NCBI RefSeq assembly: GCF_002573715.1
Contig: NZ_PDHM01000016.1
Span: forward strand, 815,990 to 879,989
Source of the DNA: Paenibacillus sp. EZ-K15
GTDB lineage: Bacteria; Bacillota; Bacilli; Paenibacillales; Paenibacillaceae
Direction of reading: 5' to 3'
DNA length: 64,000 bases
Positions 34,288 to 45,000 of the stretch are shown here, piece after piece. How positions within the stretch are numbered: the stretch's first letter is position 1; each line of letters begins with the position of its first letter. A program made the position numbers and the translations under genes. The notes under the pieces were generated by a model. It was not told where the DNA came from. It searched no databases and saw nothing but the letters and a program-made list of their open reading frames with translations.

Positions 34288-34620
34288 ATTGTATTGCTAT
34301 CGATTAATTCAGGAGTCTGCACTCTTTATGACATTAGCATACATTCATGAAGTACGTCATAATACCTTCAATCCTCTAAAATTTGCACAATGTTAGGATG
34401 GATTCCTCCCGATACACTCATTTGATGACTGACAATTTGGTTTGCGAAGTATTCCAATTGATCCCTTATAATTAATGATGATCTATAAAAAGAATTATTC
34501 TCCATCGTTCTGCACAAATTATCACAGTAGAAATATTCTTGCTTTAGCAGGGACTTTCTCCAAAAAACATAAGCATACAATCGCTAATAAAATTGAAAAT
34601 ATGCGAATATTCAAAACGTT
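34288..34620. other. Spacer at the end of the synthase operon
   Basis: AT-rich, in contrast to the GC-rich operon that ends at 34621. A 45-codon minus-strand frame (34368-34505) ends with VSHQMSVSGGIHPNIVQILE, which faintly recalls Spo0E-like phosphatases, but it has no RBS and is not called. Confidence 0.4.
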
Positions 34621-36003
34621 TTAAAAGGCATCACGGTGCACTCCGTACCGCTCCAGCACCCGGTAAATTGCATTCGTGCCAAACTCGATCGCTTCTACGG
34701 GAATGCGTTCATCCGCCGCATGAATCAGTTTGGTAAACTGCATGTCCTTGGGCAGCGGCATTGGCAGGAAACCGTAAGTTTGGATGCCGAGCCTCGCAAA
34801 CCATCTTCCGTCCGTCCCTCCGGGCAGCAGCATCGGCACCGGAACGGACTCCTTATCCGCTTCTTTCAACACATCGGACAGCAAATCGAACATTCCCATG
34901 TCGGGAGCTGCGGCGCATGGATCATGGCGCAGCACTTCCAGCCCGATCGAATCATGAATCGCGAATCGGCGCAGCTCGTCCATAAATTGCTGCGGAGTGA
35001 CGCCCGGCAGCGTTCTGCCGTCCAGCTCGACCGTAATTTCGCTTGGATGAACGTTGATTTTCTCGCCGCCGTGAACGACGGTCGCACTGACCGTATTACG
35101 CAGAAGAGGGGCGAACGTCCCTCCCTTTTCCCCCAGCAGCTTCAGGATGAGGCCGCACAGCCGGGGACGCAGCAGCCCTCTCAGCAGCAGCGCCGGCAGC
35201 AGCGGCAGTGCGGCGGCCATGCCTTCAATCATCAACCGGGCCGCTGGTGTCACACGTATCGGCAGCTTATTCCTGCTAAGCGATTGAAGCATGTTCCCCA
35301 ATTGCGCCATACAGTCGGCTTCCGGATTGCCCATGGAGCCGTGGCCACCATCTCCTCGAATCGTCGCTTTGAGCCAACAGAGCTGCTTCTCCGCCACCAT
35401 AATCGGATAAAAGGTTTTCCCTAGGGCATGAAATGCAAAACCGCCAAATTCGCCTAGCGCATACTTTACGCCCGCAAAATAATCGGCATGCCGCTCTACC
35501 AGGTAGGAAGCCCCGTATTCGCCCCCTGCTTCCTCGTCGCTGACAATCGCTAGAATGAGATCGCCACGCAGCGCCAGCTTGCGGGCATGCGCGCGGAGGA
35601 AAGTCGATACGAGCATCACCACGCCGCCTTTCATGTCAAGAGCGCCCCGCCCCCAGACGAAGCCGCCCTCGATGTCGCCCCCGAACGGGTCGCGGCTCCA
35701 GGCTTGCATGTCGACGCCAACGACGTCGACATGCCCGTACAGCAGCAGCGGCGGTGCCTCCCCGCTGCCCTTCATCCTGGCCAGCAGATTGGGCCGGGCC
35801 GGATCAAGCGCGTAGGTCCGCGTCTCAATGCCCGCATCCTCAAGTAGTTGCTGGATATACATGACGCATGCGGCTTCCTCGCCCGGCGGATTTGTTGTAT
35901 TGAAGCGGATCAATGCCTGCAAAATCTCCACGGGAGACGGCAGCTCCGCAGGGCGCTCGACTTCATCCTGCTCCAACTCGTCATTGGTCAGCCGCATACC
36001 CAT
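34621..36003 (-). CDS. M20-family metallopeptidase (ArgE/DapE/aminoacylase-like)
   Basis: 460 residues from ATG 36003 with AAAGGAG eight bases upstream. Metal ligands and catalytic residues follow the family: YGHVDVVGV (His, with Asp), GRGALDMKGG (bridging Asp), VSDEEAGGEYG (Glu-Glu), and RGDGGHGSM in the dimer lid domain (about 230-350). These two-zinc enzymes hydrolyse amide bonds of N-acyl amino acids or dipeptides. Last gene of the operon, 15 bases after the acyltransferase. Within a lipopeptide cluster it could trim an acylated intermediate, recycle precursors or give self-resistance; which of these is unknown. Confidence 0.85.
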   Translation of the reverse strand: MGMRLTNDELEQDEVERPAELPSPVEILQALIRFNTTNPPGEEAACVMYIQQLLEDAGIETRTYALDPARPNLLARMKGSGEAPPLLLYGHVDVVGVDMQAWSRDPFGGDIEGGFVWGRGALDMKGGVVMLVSTFLRAHARKLALRGDLILAIVSDEEAGGEYGASYLVERHADYFAGVKYALGEFGGFAFHALGKTFYPIMVAEKQLCWLKATIRGDGGHGSMGNPEADCMAQLGNMLQSLSRNKLPIRVTPAARLMIEGMAAALPLLPALLLRGLLRPRLCGLILKLLGEKGGTFAPLLRNTVSATVVHGGEKINVHPSEITVELDGRTLPGVTPQQFMDELRRFAIHDSIGLEVLRHDPCAAAPDMGMFDLLSDVLKEADKESVPVPMLLPGGTDGRWFARLGIQTYGFLPMPLPKDMQFTKLIHAADERIPVEAIEFGTNAIYRVLERYGVHRDAF

Positions 36004-36017
36004 GACCCCGCTCCTTT

Positions 36018-37298
36018 CTATAATAGACTGCCCGCGTATGATCGGTCGGCAGGAGAAACGCCTGGCAAGCTGCGCAGGCCGAACTCATCGCGCAGCCTTG
36101 CGAGCCGCCGCTTCTGCTCTTCGGCGGACGTGCCTTTGGTGCGAAACACCGATTCCAGCATCGCCAGCGCTTGCCGAACATGCGCCTCCGCCACTTGCTC
36201 TCCCGTATCCCGCAACCGATCGACCAACTGCTGCACGCCGCGGTAAGGCGAAGAGACGCCTTGTTCATATTCGGCCGCGTTCCAGTTGCGATTGCGGACG
36301 CAAGTGGCGATAGCCAGACAACGATTCAGCAGTTCAATTGAATAAGCGTCCGTCTGCCGGCTTGCGGCAAACAGATGAGCCTCATCCTCCTTGTCGTCAA
36401 AAGAGAATACGCGCAGTCCATCCGATGGGGTAAGCCTTTTCAATACATTGCCCGAACCCAGTTCGACGGCATCGGCAATGCCAATGCTCTTCTGAAATGC
36501 AAGGACCGCCGGCCAATTGACGGGGTCCGTCAATCCCCTTGCCAGTATACCCGCGATCTCCGCCGTATTCCCGTAAGGCAAACCCGTCAAGGAGGAAACT
36601 ACGGGAAAATCCATTTCTCCAAACGAGACGCAGCTCAGCACTTCGGCAAATTGCGCCGCGGCCGGCGCCATCAACGGGCTATGGAATGGCGCGCTTACCT
36701 GCAGTGGAATGACTGCGGCCCCATGGGCGGACAGTCTTTCGGACGCTTCATGGACGGCGTCTTTGTGTCCCGAAATCACCGTCTGCTGCTCTGAATTCAT
36801 ATTCGATACCACAACAATACGGCTTCCGTCCGCGAAGCCCGCGCTGGTTTCCAGACATACTTTGGCGACAACATCAGGACTCGGCCCGTTCACGGCGGCC
36901 ATCGCGCCGATCCCCGCAGCGGCGGTCCTTTGCATCAACTCGCCGCGGCGGCGTACGAGCCTGAGCGCATCCGGGAACGCTATGGCTCCCGCGCAGGTTA
37001 AAGCGGTAATCTCGCCCAGGCTGTGGCCGGCGGCCATCGCCGGTACGTATCCCCATTCCCGGCTGTAGACGCGGTACATCGCCACGCAAAGCGCAAGAAT
37101 GGCGGGCTGGGCATTGTTCGTCCGCGTCAGCTCCGTCATCGGTCCCTCATACATCAGGCTGTTAAGACGTATGCCCAGCGCTTCGTTCGCTTCCTCCATC
37201 GTCGCTTTGACAATCGCATGCCGCTCGCTCAGCGCTTTTCCCATTCCGACGCGCTGCGAGCCCTGACCGGGAAACCATATCGCATGTTTGTTCAGCAT
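36018..37298 (-). CDS. Stand-alone malonyl-CoA acyltransferase (trans-acting AT)
   Basis: 426 residues. FabD-like AT with IWFPGQGSQRVGMG, active Ser in AAGHSLGEITAL, Arg in RRRGELMQ, and the His motif SAPFHSPLM; the latter two favour malonyl. About 110 extra residues follow the AT core (after FSFDDKEDE), helical and of no known function. The start overlaps the thioesterase stop by seven bases. The only KS module of the operon has no AT, so this enzyme most likely loads its ACP in trans with malonyl-CoA. Confidence 0.9.
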   Translation of the reverse strand: MLNKHAIWFPGQGSQRVGMGKALSERHAIVKATMEEANEALGIRLNSLMYEGPMTELTRTNNAQPAILALCVAMYRVYSREWGYVPAMAAGHSLGEITALTCAGAIAFPDALRLVRRRGELMQRTAAAGIGAMAAVNGPSPDVVAKVCLETSAGFADGSRIVVVSNMNSEQQTVISGHKDAVHEASERLSAHGAAVIPLQVSAPFHSPLMAPAAAQFAEVLSCVSFGEMDFPVVSSLTGLPYGNTAEIAGILARGLTDPVNWPAVLAFQKSIGIADAVELGSGNVLKRLTPSDGLRVFSFDDKEDEAHLFAASRQTDAYSIELLNRCLAIATCVRNRNWNAAEYEQGVSSPYRGVQQLVDRLRDTGEQVAEAHVRQALAMLESVFRTKGTSAEEQKRRLARLRDEFGLRSLPGVSPADRSYAGSLL

Positions 37299-38032
37299 CT
37301 TCCATCACGCTCCTTCCTCAGGGTCGCAGGCGCCTCGGTCAGCATTTTGTTTATCTCCGCTACAACATCGCGTTCCCGCTCATGCAGGAAAAAATGTCCG
37401 CCTTCAAACAGCATCAGCTCGCAGCCTCCCGTCGCATAACGGTCCCATTCACCGAGCGGGCCTTTGATGCAGTCGTCATCTTTGCCGCTCAAGATGACGA
37501 GCCGGAGCGGCAGCGGCGGCCGCATCCGATGCTCGTATTCGCCGACAAGCTTGAAGTCGGCTCTTAGGATCGGCATAAACATATCCAGCAGTTCCCGATG
37601 CTGGAACAGTTCGTCTGGCATGCCGCCGAGCTGTTTCAATTCCTCGAGAAACTCGTCATCCGGAAGCATATGGGTCCGGCGAGCCTCCTCCTGCTCGCAA
37701 TGCGGCGCCCCTCTGCCGGAGAGGAAGACTGCCCCAGGCAACGGGAAGCCTTCCTCCCACAGCGCATGCAGCACCTCATACCCAAGCAGGCTGCCCATGC
37801 TGTGGCCGAATAAAGCATATGAATCGGAGCCAAGCGCCGTCTCGAGCACCAGCGGCAGCAAATCCTGCACGGCCTCCGCCGCGTCCTCATAGAACGGCTC
37901 GCCCATGCGGCTTCCTCTGCCCGCCAGTTCGGCCGGCACCAGACGCACGCCAGGATGCAGCCGGTTCGTCCAGCGCTTGTACACTTGTGCAGAGCCTCCT
38001 GCATATGGCAAACAAATTAAAGATATGGTCAT
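37292..38032 (-). CDS. Type II thioesterase
   Basis: 246 residues, the normal size. LICLPYAGGSAQVYKRW opens the alpha/beta fold, GHSMGS carries the nucleophile, the Asp is in VILSGKDDDCIKG, and the His in GGHFFLHE. Such proofreading enzymes release wrongly loaded or stalled acyl groups from carrier domains in the cytoplasm; they do not normally release the final product. It lies 39 bases behind the BtrH-like gene and overlaps the AT gene. Confidence 0.93.
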   Translation of the reverse strand: MTISLICLPYAGGSAQVYKRWTNRLHPGVRLVPAELAGRGSRMGEPFYEDAAEAVQDLLPLVLETALGSDSYALFGHSMGSLLGYEVLHALWEEGFPLPGAVFLSGRGAPHCEQEEARRTHMLPDDEFLEELKQLGGMPDELFQHRELLDMFMPILRADFKLVGEYEHRMRPPLPLRLVILSGKDDDCIKGPLGEWDRYATGGCELMLFEGGHFFLHERERDVVAEINKMLTEAPATLRKERDGRC

Positions 38033-38071
38033 AACGCCCGCCTCCCGGTAACATGTTGACGCAAATGGCCG

Positions 38072-39043
38072 TTACGCGCCGGCGACCAGCGTGGTCCAGA
38101 ACGCTTTTTCCTTCGCGAACAAATCGTTCGCGAGCGCCAGCTCTCTGCCGCGTTCGAAGTCCCCCGTCACAAAGCGGTCCTTCACCAGATCCCATCCTTC
38201 CTTCACTGCGCCAAGCTGACCGGATAGCGACTCAAGCAGCGCTTCGCCGATCATCCTCTTCTCCCGCATGGAGCGTAGCAGCGACATGTTGGCGATATGC
38301 CGATTGCAAATGATGTTGACGCCGACGAGGCCGTAGGTCAAATGAGCTTGCTTCTTCTCCGGGTCGGAATCTACATTCCACATGCCCTCTACGGAGAACT
38401 CGCCAAGCTCCCTCGCCAGCCGTTCCGCATTTTCCAGCACTTCAGCCAGCTTCAACTCGTAGGGCTGAACCTTTTCCTGCAGGTTGTATACGTAGAAGGC
38501 AGGCCCCAAATAGTCCGGGTTCACGTTGTATTCCGAGTTGCCGTACGCCTTGAGCAGCCTTTCCTCTGGCACCTCATGCTCCTCGTAGCCCGCAAGCGTA
38601 TCGTCAATGACGTAGAAGGCGCCGCGCTCCTTGTCGTATCCGTTAAACAGCGAATAATGATACCAGTGGAACTTTTTCCAGGCCATGCTGCCCGGAAGCC
38701 AGTCGTACAGATCGACGTTTACGCTCAAGTTGCGTCCGCCCTCCATGATCGCCCTGATTTCCTCCAGCACCGTCTCCTTGCTGCGGAAATGACCGGGCTC
38801 GATATAGCGGAACACCTGCGACAGAGGGAATCTGGCCGGATCATCCATATAATACAGCGTGTCAATTGTCGGATAGCGAAAATCCTTGTCTGTTGCGGCC
38901 TCCCAAGGATAGTAACGGTAAATGTTCAAATACGCTGCATCCCTGTAGCTGGGCTCCTCCGACACCGCAATGGAAAACGCCTGGTTCAGCATGCAGTTCA
39001 TCCAAAACTCGTTAAACGGTTTCCTTTTCATCGACAGCTTCAT
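38072..39043 (-). CDS. BtrH N-terminal-domain-like (C39-like fold) protein, possible off-loading acyltransferase
   Basis: 323 residues, ATG with AAGGAGG nine bases upstream, 33 bases after the synthase. The N-terminal two-thirds show a papain-like arrangement: Cys in FWMNCMLNQAF, His in FHWYHYSLFNGYD and Asp in AFYVIDDTLAGY. This is how BtrH_N/C39-like proteins look. BtrH itself moves an acyl chain from a carrier protein onto an aminoglycoside. The C-terminal helical part (from about 210) is typical of these proteins in NRPS clusters. Role here, for example transfer of the finished chain to an amine, is inference. It could also be a cysteine peptidase. Confidence 0.65.
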   Translation of the reverse strand: MKLSMKRKPFNEFWMNCMLNQAFSIAVSEEPSYRDAAYLNIYRYYPWEAATDKDFRYPTIDTLYYMDDPARFPLSQVFRYIEPGHFRSKETVLEEIRAIMEGGRNLSVNVDLYDWLPGSMAWKKFHWYHYSLFNGYDKERGAFYVIDDTLAGYEEHEVPEERLLKAYGNSEYNVNPDYLGPAFYVYNLQEKVQPYELKLAEVLENAERLARELGEFSVEGMWNVDSDPEKKQAHLTYGLVGVNIICNRHIANMSLLRSMREKRMIGEALLESLSGQLGAVKEGWDLVKDRFVTGDFERGRELALANDLFAKEKAFWTTLVAGA

Positions 39044-39076
39044 GGTTCGCCGCCTCCTTAGACTCAGAATGTTGGT

Positions 39077-42000
39077 TTAAGCAAGCTTGCTTGCCGCAAG
39101 CACAGCACTGATTTTTTGGCTTGCTCCGTCTTCGACCAGCGCGCGAATAATCGCCATATAATCATCCGCCAGTGCCCGGACGTTCTCTTCTCGGAACAAA
39201 CTTGTCGCATATTCCATCGCAAAGCGGATCCTGCCGTCCCGCTCCACCGCTTCAAGCGTCAAATCGAATTTGCTGACGCCCGGATCGAACTCCTTGGGGT
39301 CGAATTCAATGCCGCCCGAACGGTAAGCGACGCGATCGATATTTTGCAAAATAAACATCGTATCGAATAGCGGATTGCGGCTGCGGTCCTGTTCGATTCC
39401 CAGTTTTTGCACCAAATCCTCGAACGGGTAATTCTGGTGCTCCAGCGCTCGCAGCACATCCTCATGCAGCTCGGACAAATAATCGCCAACGGTCCGGTAC
39501 GATTCCGGGAAGCTGCGAATCGCGACCGTATTGACAAACATCCCGATCAGCCCTTCCAGCTCGGCATAATTGCGGCCCGCTACTGGCGTGCCGATAATGA
39601 TATCCTCCTCACCGCTCCATTCGCTCAGCAGCATCGAATAAGCTCCGAGCAGCACCGTATACAACGTCGTGCCGCGCTCGCGCGCAAACGCCTTGATCTT
39701 GAGCGTCAGATCCTCATCCAGCATGAAGTTGATCAGACCTCCCTCGAAGTTTTGCAGTTCCGGCCTTGGCAAGGCTGTCTTGAGCTCCACCGTCGGCAGC
39801 TCCCCTTCGAACGCCTCCAGCCAGTATCGCTCATGCTCCATATAGGCCTCGCTGCCGATTTGTTCTTCTTGCCATACCGCGTAATCCCGGTACTGGATAT
39901 CAAGCTCCGGCAGCTCGCCGCCGCCGTACAAAGTGGTTAGTTCCTGCAGCAGGACACTGACGGAGACCCCGTCGGTAATAATATGATGAAAGTCCAGCAG
40001 CAACAGATGGCGCTCCTCGCTAAGCGGAATTAATCCGGCCCGGAACAGCGGGAGACTGCCGAGATCAAACGGACGGATAAAGCGCTCCATCAGCCCGCTG
40101 ATGCCGCCGAACAATCCTTCGTCTCCGCCTTCCGCGAGCAGCTTGCCTGCCGCCATTCTCAGCTTGGCGCCCCGCTCCAGCGTAAATACCGGCTCTGCAT
40201 GCACGCGCTGGCGGAACTCGTCCTCCTCGTGATGAAACGTCGTTCTGAGCGATTCATGGCGGCGTATCATCGCAAGGAAAGCTTCCTCCAGCCGCTCCAC
40301 ATCGAGCTTGCCTTGCATATGCACGGCGAACGGCACATGGTACATCGTTGCCTCGCCCGAGATCAGCCCCATCATAAATTGGCGGCGCTGCGCTCTTGAC
40401 ATCGGGTAATACTCCCGCTCCGGCTGCTTCGGAATTCGCATGGCCGCCACGGTTCCACTAGTATCCAGATGGGCCGCTAAACCTTCAAGCGTAGGATTCA
40501 TGAAAATATCGCGCAGCGGCATTTGGATGCCAAAACGTTCCGCAATGCGGCTGACCATGCCTGCCGCCTTCAGGGAATGCCCGCCCAGCTCGAAAAAGCT
40601 ATCCTTGGCGCTGATCGCATCCGTACCGAGCAGCTCCTTCCAAATCTCCGCCAGCTTGCGTTCGGTATCCGTCGACAGCTGAACAAGCTCGCGTATGCCA
40701 GCGTCGGCTGGTCCCGGAGCCGGCAGCTCCCTTCTGTCGATTTTGCCCGTTGGCGTAAGCGGAATCGCATCCAGAACGACCATGAAGGCCGGAACCATAT
40801 AAGAAGGCAGCTTGTCCCCGAGATATTCGCGCAGCTGCGCGGTCAATCGGCCGGATGGCGTGGCGCCGTCTTGCTCCGCATCTGCTGCTGCGACGTTCTG
40901 CATGACGACATACGCGCAAAGCGCATATTCCCCCTCCTCTTCCTGAAACGCGGTGACGACCGTTTCCTTCACCTGCTCATGGCGAAGCAGCAACTGCTCA
41001 ATTTCACCGATTTCAATCCGGTGACCCCTGATTTTCACCTGGTAATCGCGGCGTCCCGCATAGGCAAACTCCCCATTTTCAAGCCTGCGCCCAAGGTCGC
41101 CGGTGCGATACATGCGTTCGCCCGGAGCATACGGATTCGGCACAAAAGCGACATCCCATTCGGGATGGCTGAGATACCCACGCCCGACGCCCGGCCCGCC
41201 GATACAAATTTCGCCCGTCACGCCAGTCGGCTGCAGCTTCAGTCCTTCGTCAAGCACCATCATGACGGAACCTTCGATCGGCGTACCGATCGAAATCTCC
41301 TCGCCTTCGGTCACTTCCCGGATCGAGGTCCACACCGTCGTCTCCGTCGGACCGTACAAATTAAACAATCTGGCTCCGGTAGCGGCGCGCAGCCTGCCGA
41401 CCACATCGGTCGTCAGCGGCTCCGCCCCGATCATCAATATGCGCAGCTTTTGCAAACCATCCGTTTCGCCTCGCTGATTCATCCACCATTTGAAGCGCGA
41501 CGGCGTAATTTGCAGCACATCGACGCTGTGCGCGTCGATCAGGTCTTGCAGCAAGGCGGCGTCGCCCCGTTCCTCTTCGCTCGCGAGTACAATCCGCATA
41601 CCAAGCGTAAGCGGAAGCAGATTTTCAACGACAAAAATATCAAAGGAGACCGATGCCATCGCCAGGAGGCTCTGGCCCTTCTCAAACGGAATGCGGTCTC
41701 GGAAGCCTCCGATGAAATGCGCCAGCCCGCGATGCTCGATCATCACTCCTTTGGGACGCCCGGTCGAGCCCGACGTATACAGCACATACGCCAAATGGTC
41801 CGGCTTATGGACTAACTCCGGATTGCCACTGTCCGCCGCATACAGCTCCGGATCGTCCAGATACCACTCGGCAACGGCTCTCGTTACGACTCCTGCATAT
41901 GCTTTTTCCGTCAGCAGAAGCGCTTCGCCGCAATCCTCAAGCATCCAGTCGATCCTCTCTTTCGGATAAGCGGGATCAATGGCGACATATGCGCCTCCGG

Positions 42001-45000
42001 CTTTCAGAACACCCAAAATGGCGACAAGCAGCAGCGGGCTACGGGACGCCATCAGCGCGACAATGCGCTCGGGCCCCACACCCTTCGCCCGCAAGGAATG
42101 GGCAAGCCGATTCGCGCGTTCGTTCAGCTCGGCGTACGTCACCGTCTCCGTGCCGAATTGAATCGCCGCCGCATCCGGCGTGCGCGCCGCCTGGCGCTCC
42201 ACCTCCTGCACAAACCCCGTCCATTCCGCCGCGGCTTGCGAGGAAGCCGTCGCATCTCCTTGCTGGTCTGTCGTGTCTTTCTCGGCTCGAGTTTCCATCC
42301 TACCATTGCTCCCCTCTCTGCTAGCGGCCTGTACCGGCATGCCTCCTCCGGTCAACAGTGCCAGCAATTGCTCCCGCTCGCTTTCACTCATCAGCTCAAG
42401 CTCGCCGACCGTGCGACCCTGCGATCTGCACATCTCCCGTACGAGTACGGTATAGCTCTCCGCCATGCGGTGCGCGGTTTCCTCATGAAACAAATCCGTT
42501 GCGTACTCCAGTTGAAGCTCGATTTCCTCTTCCCGCTCCACCGCTTCCAGTGTCAGGTCGAACTTGCTTGTCCCCGTCTCGAACGGCATTTCGCCAAAGA
42601 CGAGGCCGCCAGCTTCCATCACCGCCCGGTCCATATTTTGCAAGACAAACATAACGTCAAACAAAGGATTGCGGCTTCTGTCCCTATCCGCCTTCAGCTC
42701 TTCGACCAGCTCCTCGAATGGATACGTCTGGCGCGAAAGCGCCTCTACGACATGATTATGCAGCTCCGCCACATAGGCCCTTACCGTCTTGTCTCTTTCC
42801 GGCCTGATCCGCAGTGCCAGCGTGTTGACGAACATGCCGATCATGCCATGTGTATCGGCATGCTCCCTGCCGGCGGCGGGGGTGCCCACAATCACTTCGG
42901 CCTGCCCGCTGTATTTGGCCAGCATCGCGGCAAAAGCGCCCAGCAGCACCGTATACAGCGTCGTCTTGGCTTCCCGCGCCAGCTTTCGCACTTCAGCCGT
43001 TGTCCGCGCGTCGAGACGGAACGAATAGCGGCGGCCCTTATAGCTCGGCAGTGACGGTCGCGGCCGATCGGTCGGCAGCTCCAGCACAGAAAGCTTGCCT
43101 TCGAAGATTTCCATCCAGTACCGCTCATGCTCCGCATAAGCGGCATTTGTAAATCCGGCTTCCTGCCACAGCGCATAATCGCTGTATTGCACCCGCAGCT
43201 CCGGCAGCGCTTGTCCGGCATACAGCTGCGACAGCTCATTTACCAGCAAACCGGAGGATACGCCGTCCGTAATAATGTGATGAGCATCCAGCAGCAGCAG
43301 ATGATCATCCTCATTCAGTCGCAGCAGCCCCGCCCGCAGCAGAGGCAGCTTGTCCAGATGGAACGAGTGCTGAAAGACTTCCATTAGCCTCGTCACCTTG
43401 GCGCCGTCAGGTGGTGCTCCTTGCAGCGCTTCGTCACCGGTCAACGCTGCGGAGTCCAGCACTTCCAGCTTGAACGCATACGGCGGATGAACCATTTGCC
43501 TGAACTCGTCCTTAGTCATATGGAAGGTCGTCCGCAAGCTTTCGTGGCGGCTGATCAGCGCCGTAAACGCGTCTTCCAGCCTCGCCGCATCCAGCCTGCC
43601 CTGCAAGCGGAGCGCGAACGGCACATGATACATGGTGGCGTCTCCGGCCAGCATCTGCATCATATATTGGCGGCGCTGGGCGCGCGACATCGGATACCAC
43701 TCGCGGCGTTCCGCCTTCGGAATCGGCTCGGCCGCCGCATCGGCGCCGTCTTGCTCCTTCAGCCAGGCGGCTATTTCCGCAATGGAGGTAAGCTCGAATA
43801 TCAGGCTGAGTGGAACCAGGACGCCCGTCGCCTGCTGCAGCTTGCCCGCAAGCACGGCAGCCTTCAAGGATTGGCCACCAACCTCGAAAAATTCGTCGTG
43901 AATACCGATTGGCCCGGGCGTATCGCCCAGCACTTCCTCCCAAATGGCGGCGACGCGCTCTTCTATCCCGTCTCGTGGCAGCTCCGGCTTTCCTCGCTCC
44001 CGTAGCCCGAAGTCCGGCTCCGGCAAGGCGCGCCGATCCACTTTCCCGTTCGGCGTCAGAGGTATCGCGTCAATCGCCGCGATATAGGCCGGAATCATCG
44101 CCTCCGGCAGCTTGTGTTTCAGCTTTCTTCGCCATTCCCGCGAAGGGAGCTTGTCCGAAGCGACCACATATGCGCACAGCTCCTTGTCGCCGCTTGCCTG
44201 CTCGCGGATGACCACAACCGCATCCTCCACCTCGGGAAGGGAGATCAATTGCGAGTGAACTTCGTTCATTTCAATCCGCACGCCTCTGATTTTCACCTGT
44301 TGGTCGACCCGGTCCACGTACATCGCGTTGCCGTCCGGCAACCACTTTGCGATATCGCCGGTTCGATACATGAAGCGGCCCTCATGGTACGGATGCGGCA
44401 AAAAGCGCTCGGCTGTCATATCCGGCTTGTTCACATAACCGTCGGCAAGGCCGCTGCCGGCAATATACAGCTCCCCGGCTACACCGATAGGAGCAAGCTG
44501 GTCGCCATAGCCGAATATATAAATTTCGACGTTGTGCATCGGTCCGCCAATCGGCACATAGTCGCCGCGGTAAACGCCCGGCTTGTATACGTACATATTG
44601 GAGCAAACCGTCGCCTCCGTCGGGCCGTAGCCGTTAATAATCCGAATCACGGGATTAAGCTTCGTATACAGCTCCAGCGTTTCATCTTGAATTGGCTCTA
44701 CCCCAACGAGCATTTTGTCTAGCGTAATCGCGGAAGTCGATGGCTCCAGCAGCCGCGCAACCTCTTTCAGCAAAGACGGCGGCAAATAAGCGAATGTAAT
44801 CCGCTCTTCCGCAATTACCTCGACAATTCGCCGCGAATCAAGCAATTTCGGCTCCGGGTAAAGCACCGTGCAAGCACCGAACATAAGCGGCATAAACAGC
44901 TCCGCTACGCTAACGTCAAACGAAATACTGGTCAGGCTGAGGCATCTGTCCCTCTTGCCGTATTGCCCGCCGAATAGCGCCCTGAGCGAATGTCCGAAAT

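Noticed and set aside
34368..34505. Spo0E-like 45-codon frame on the minus strand
   Set aside because: No RBS, and the similarity (RDQLEYFANQ, HPNIVQ) is too weak to support a call.
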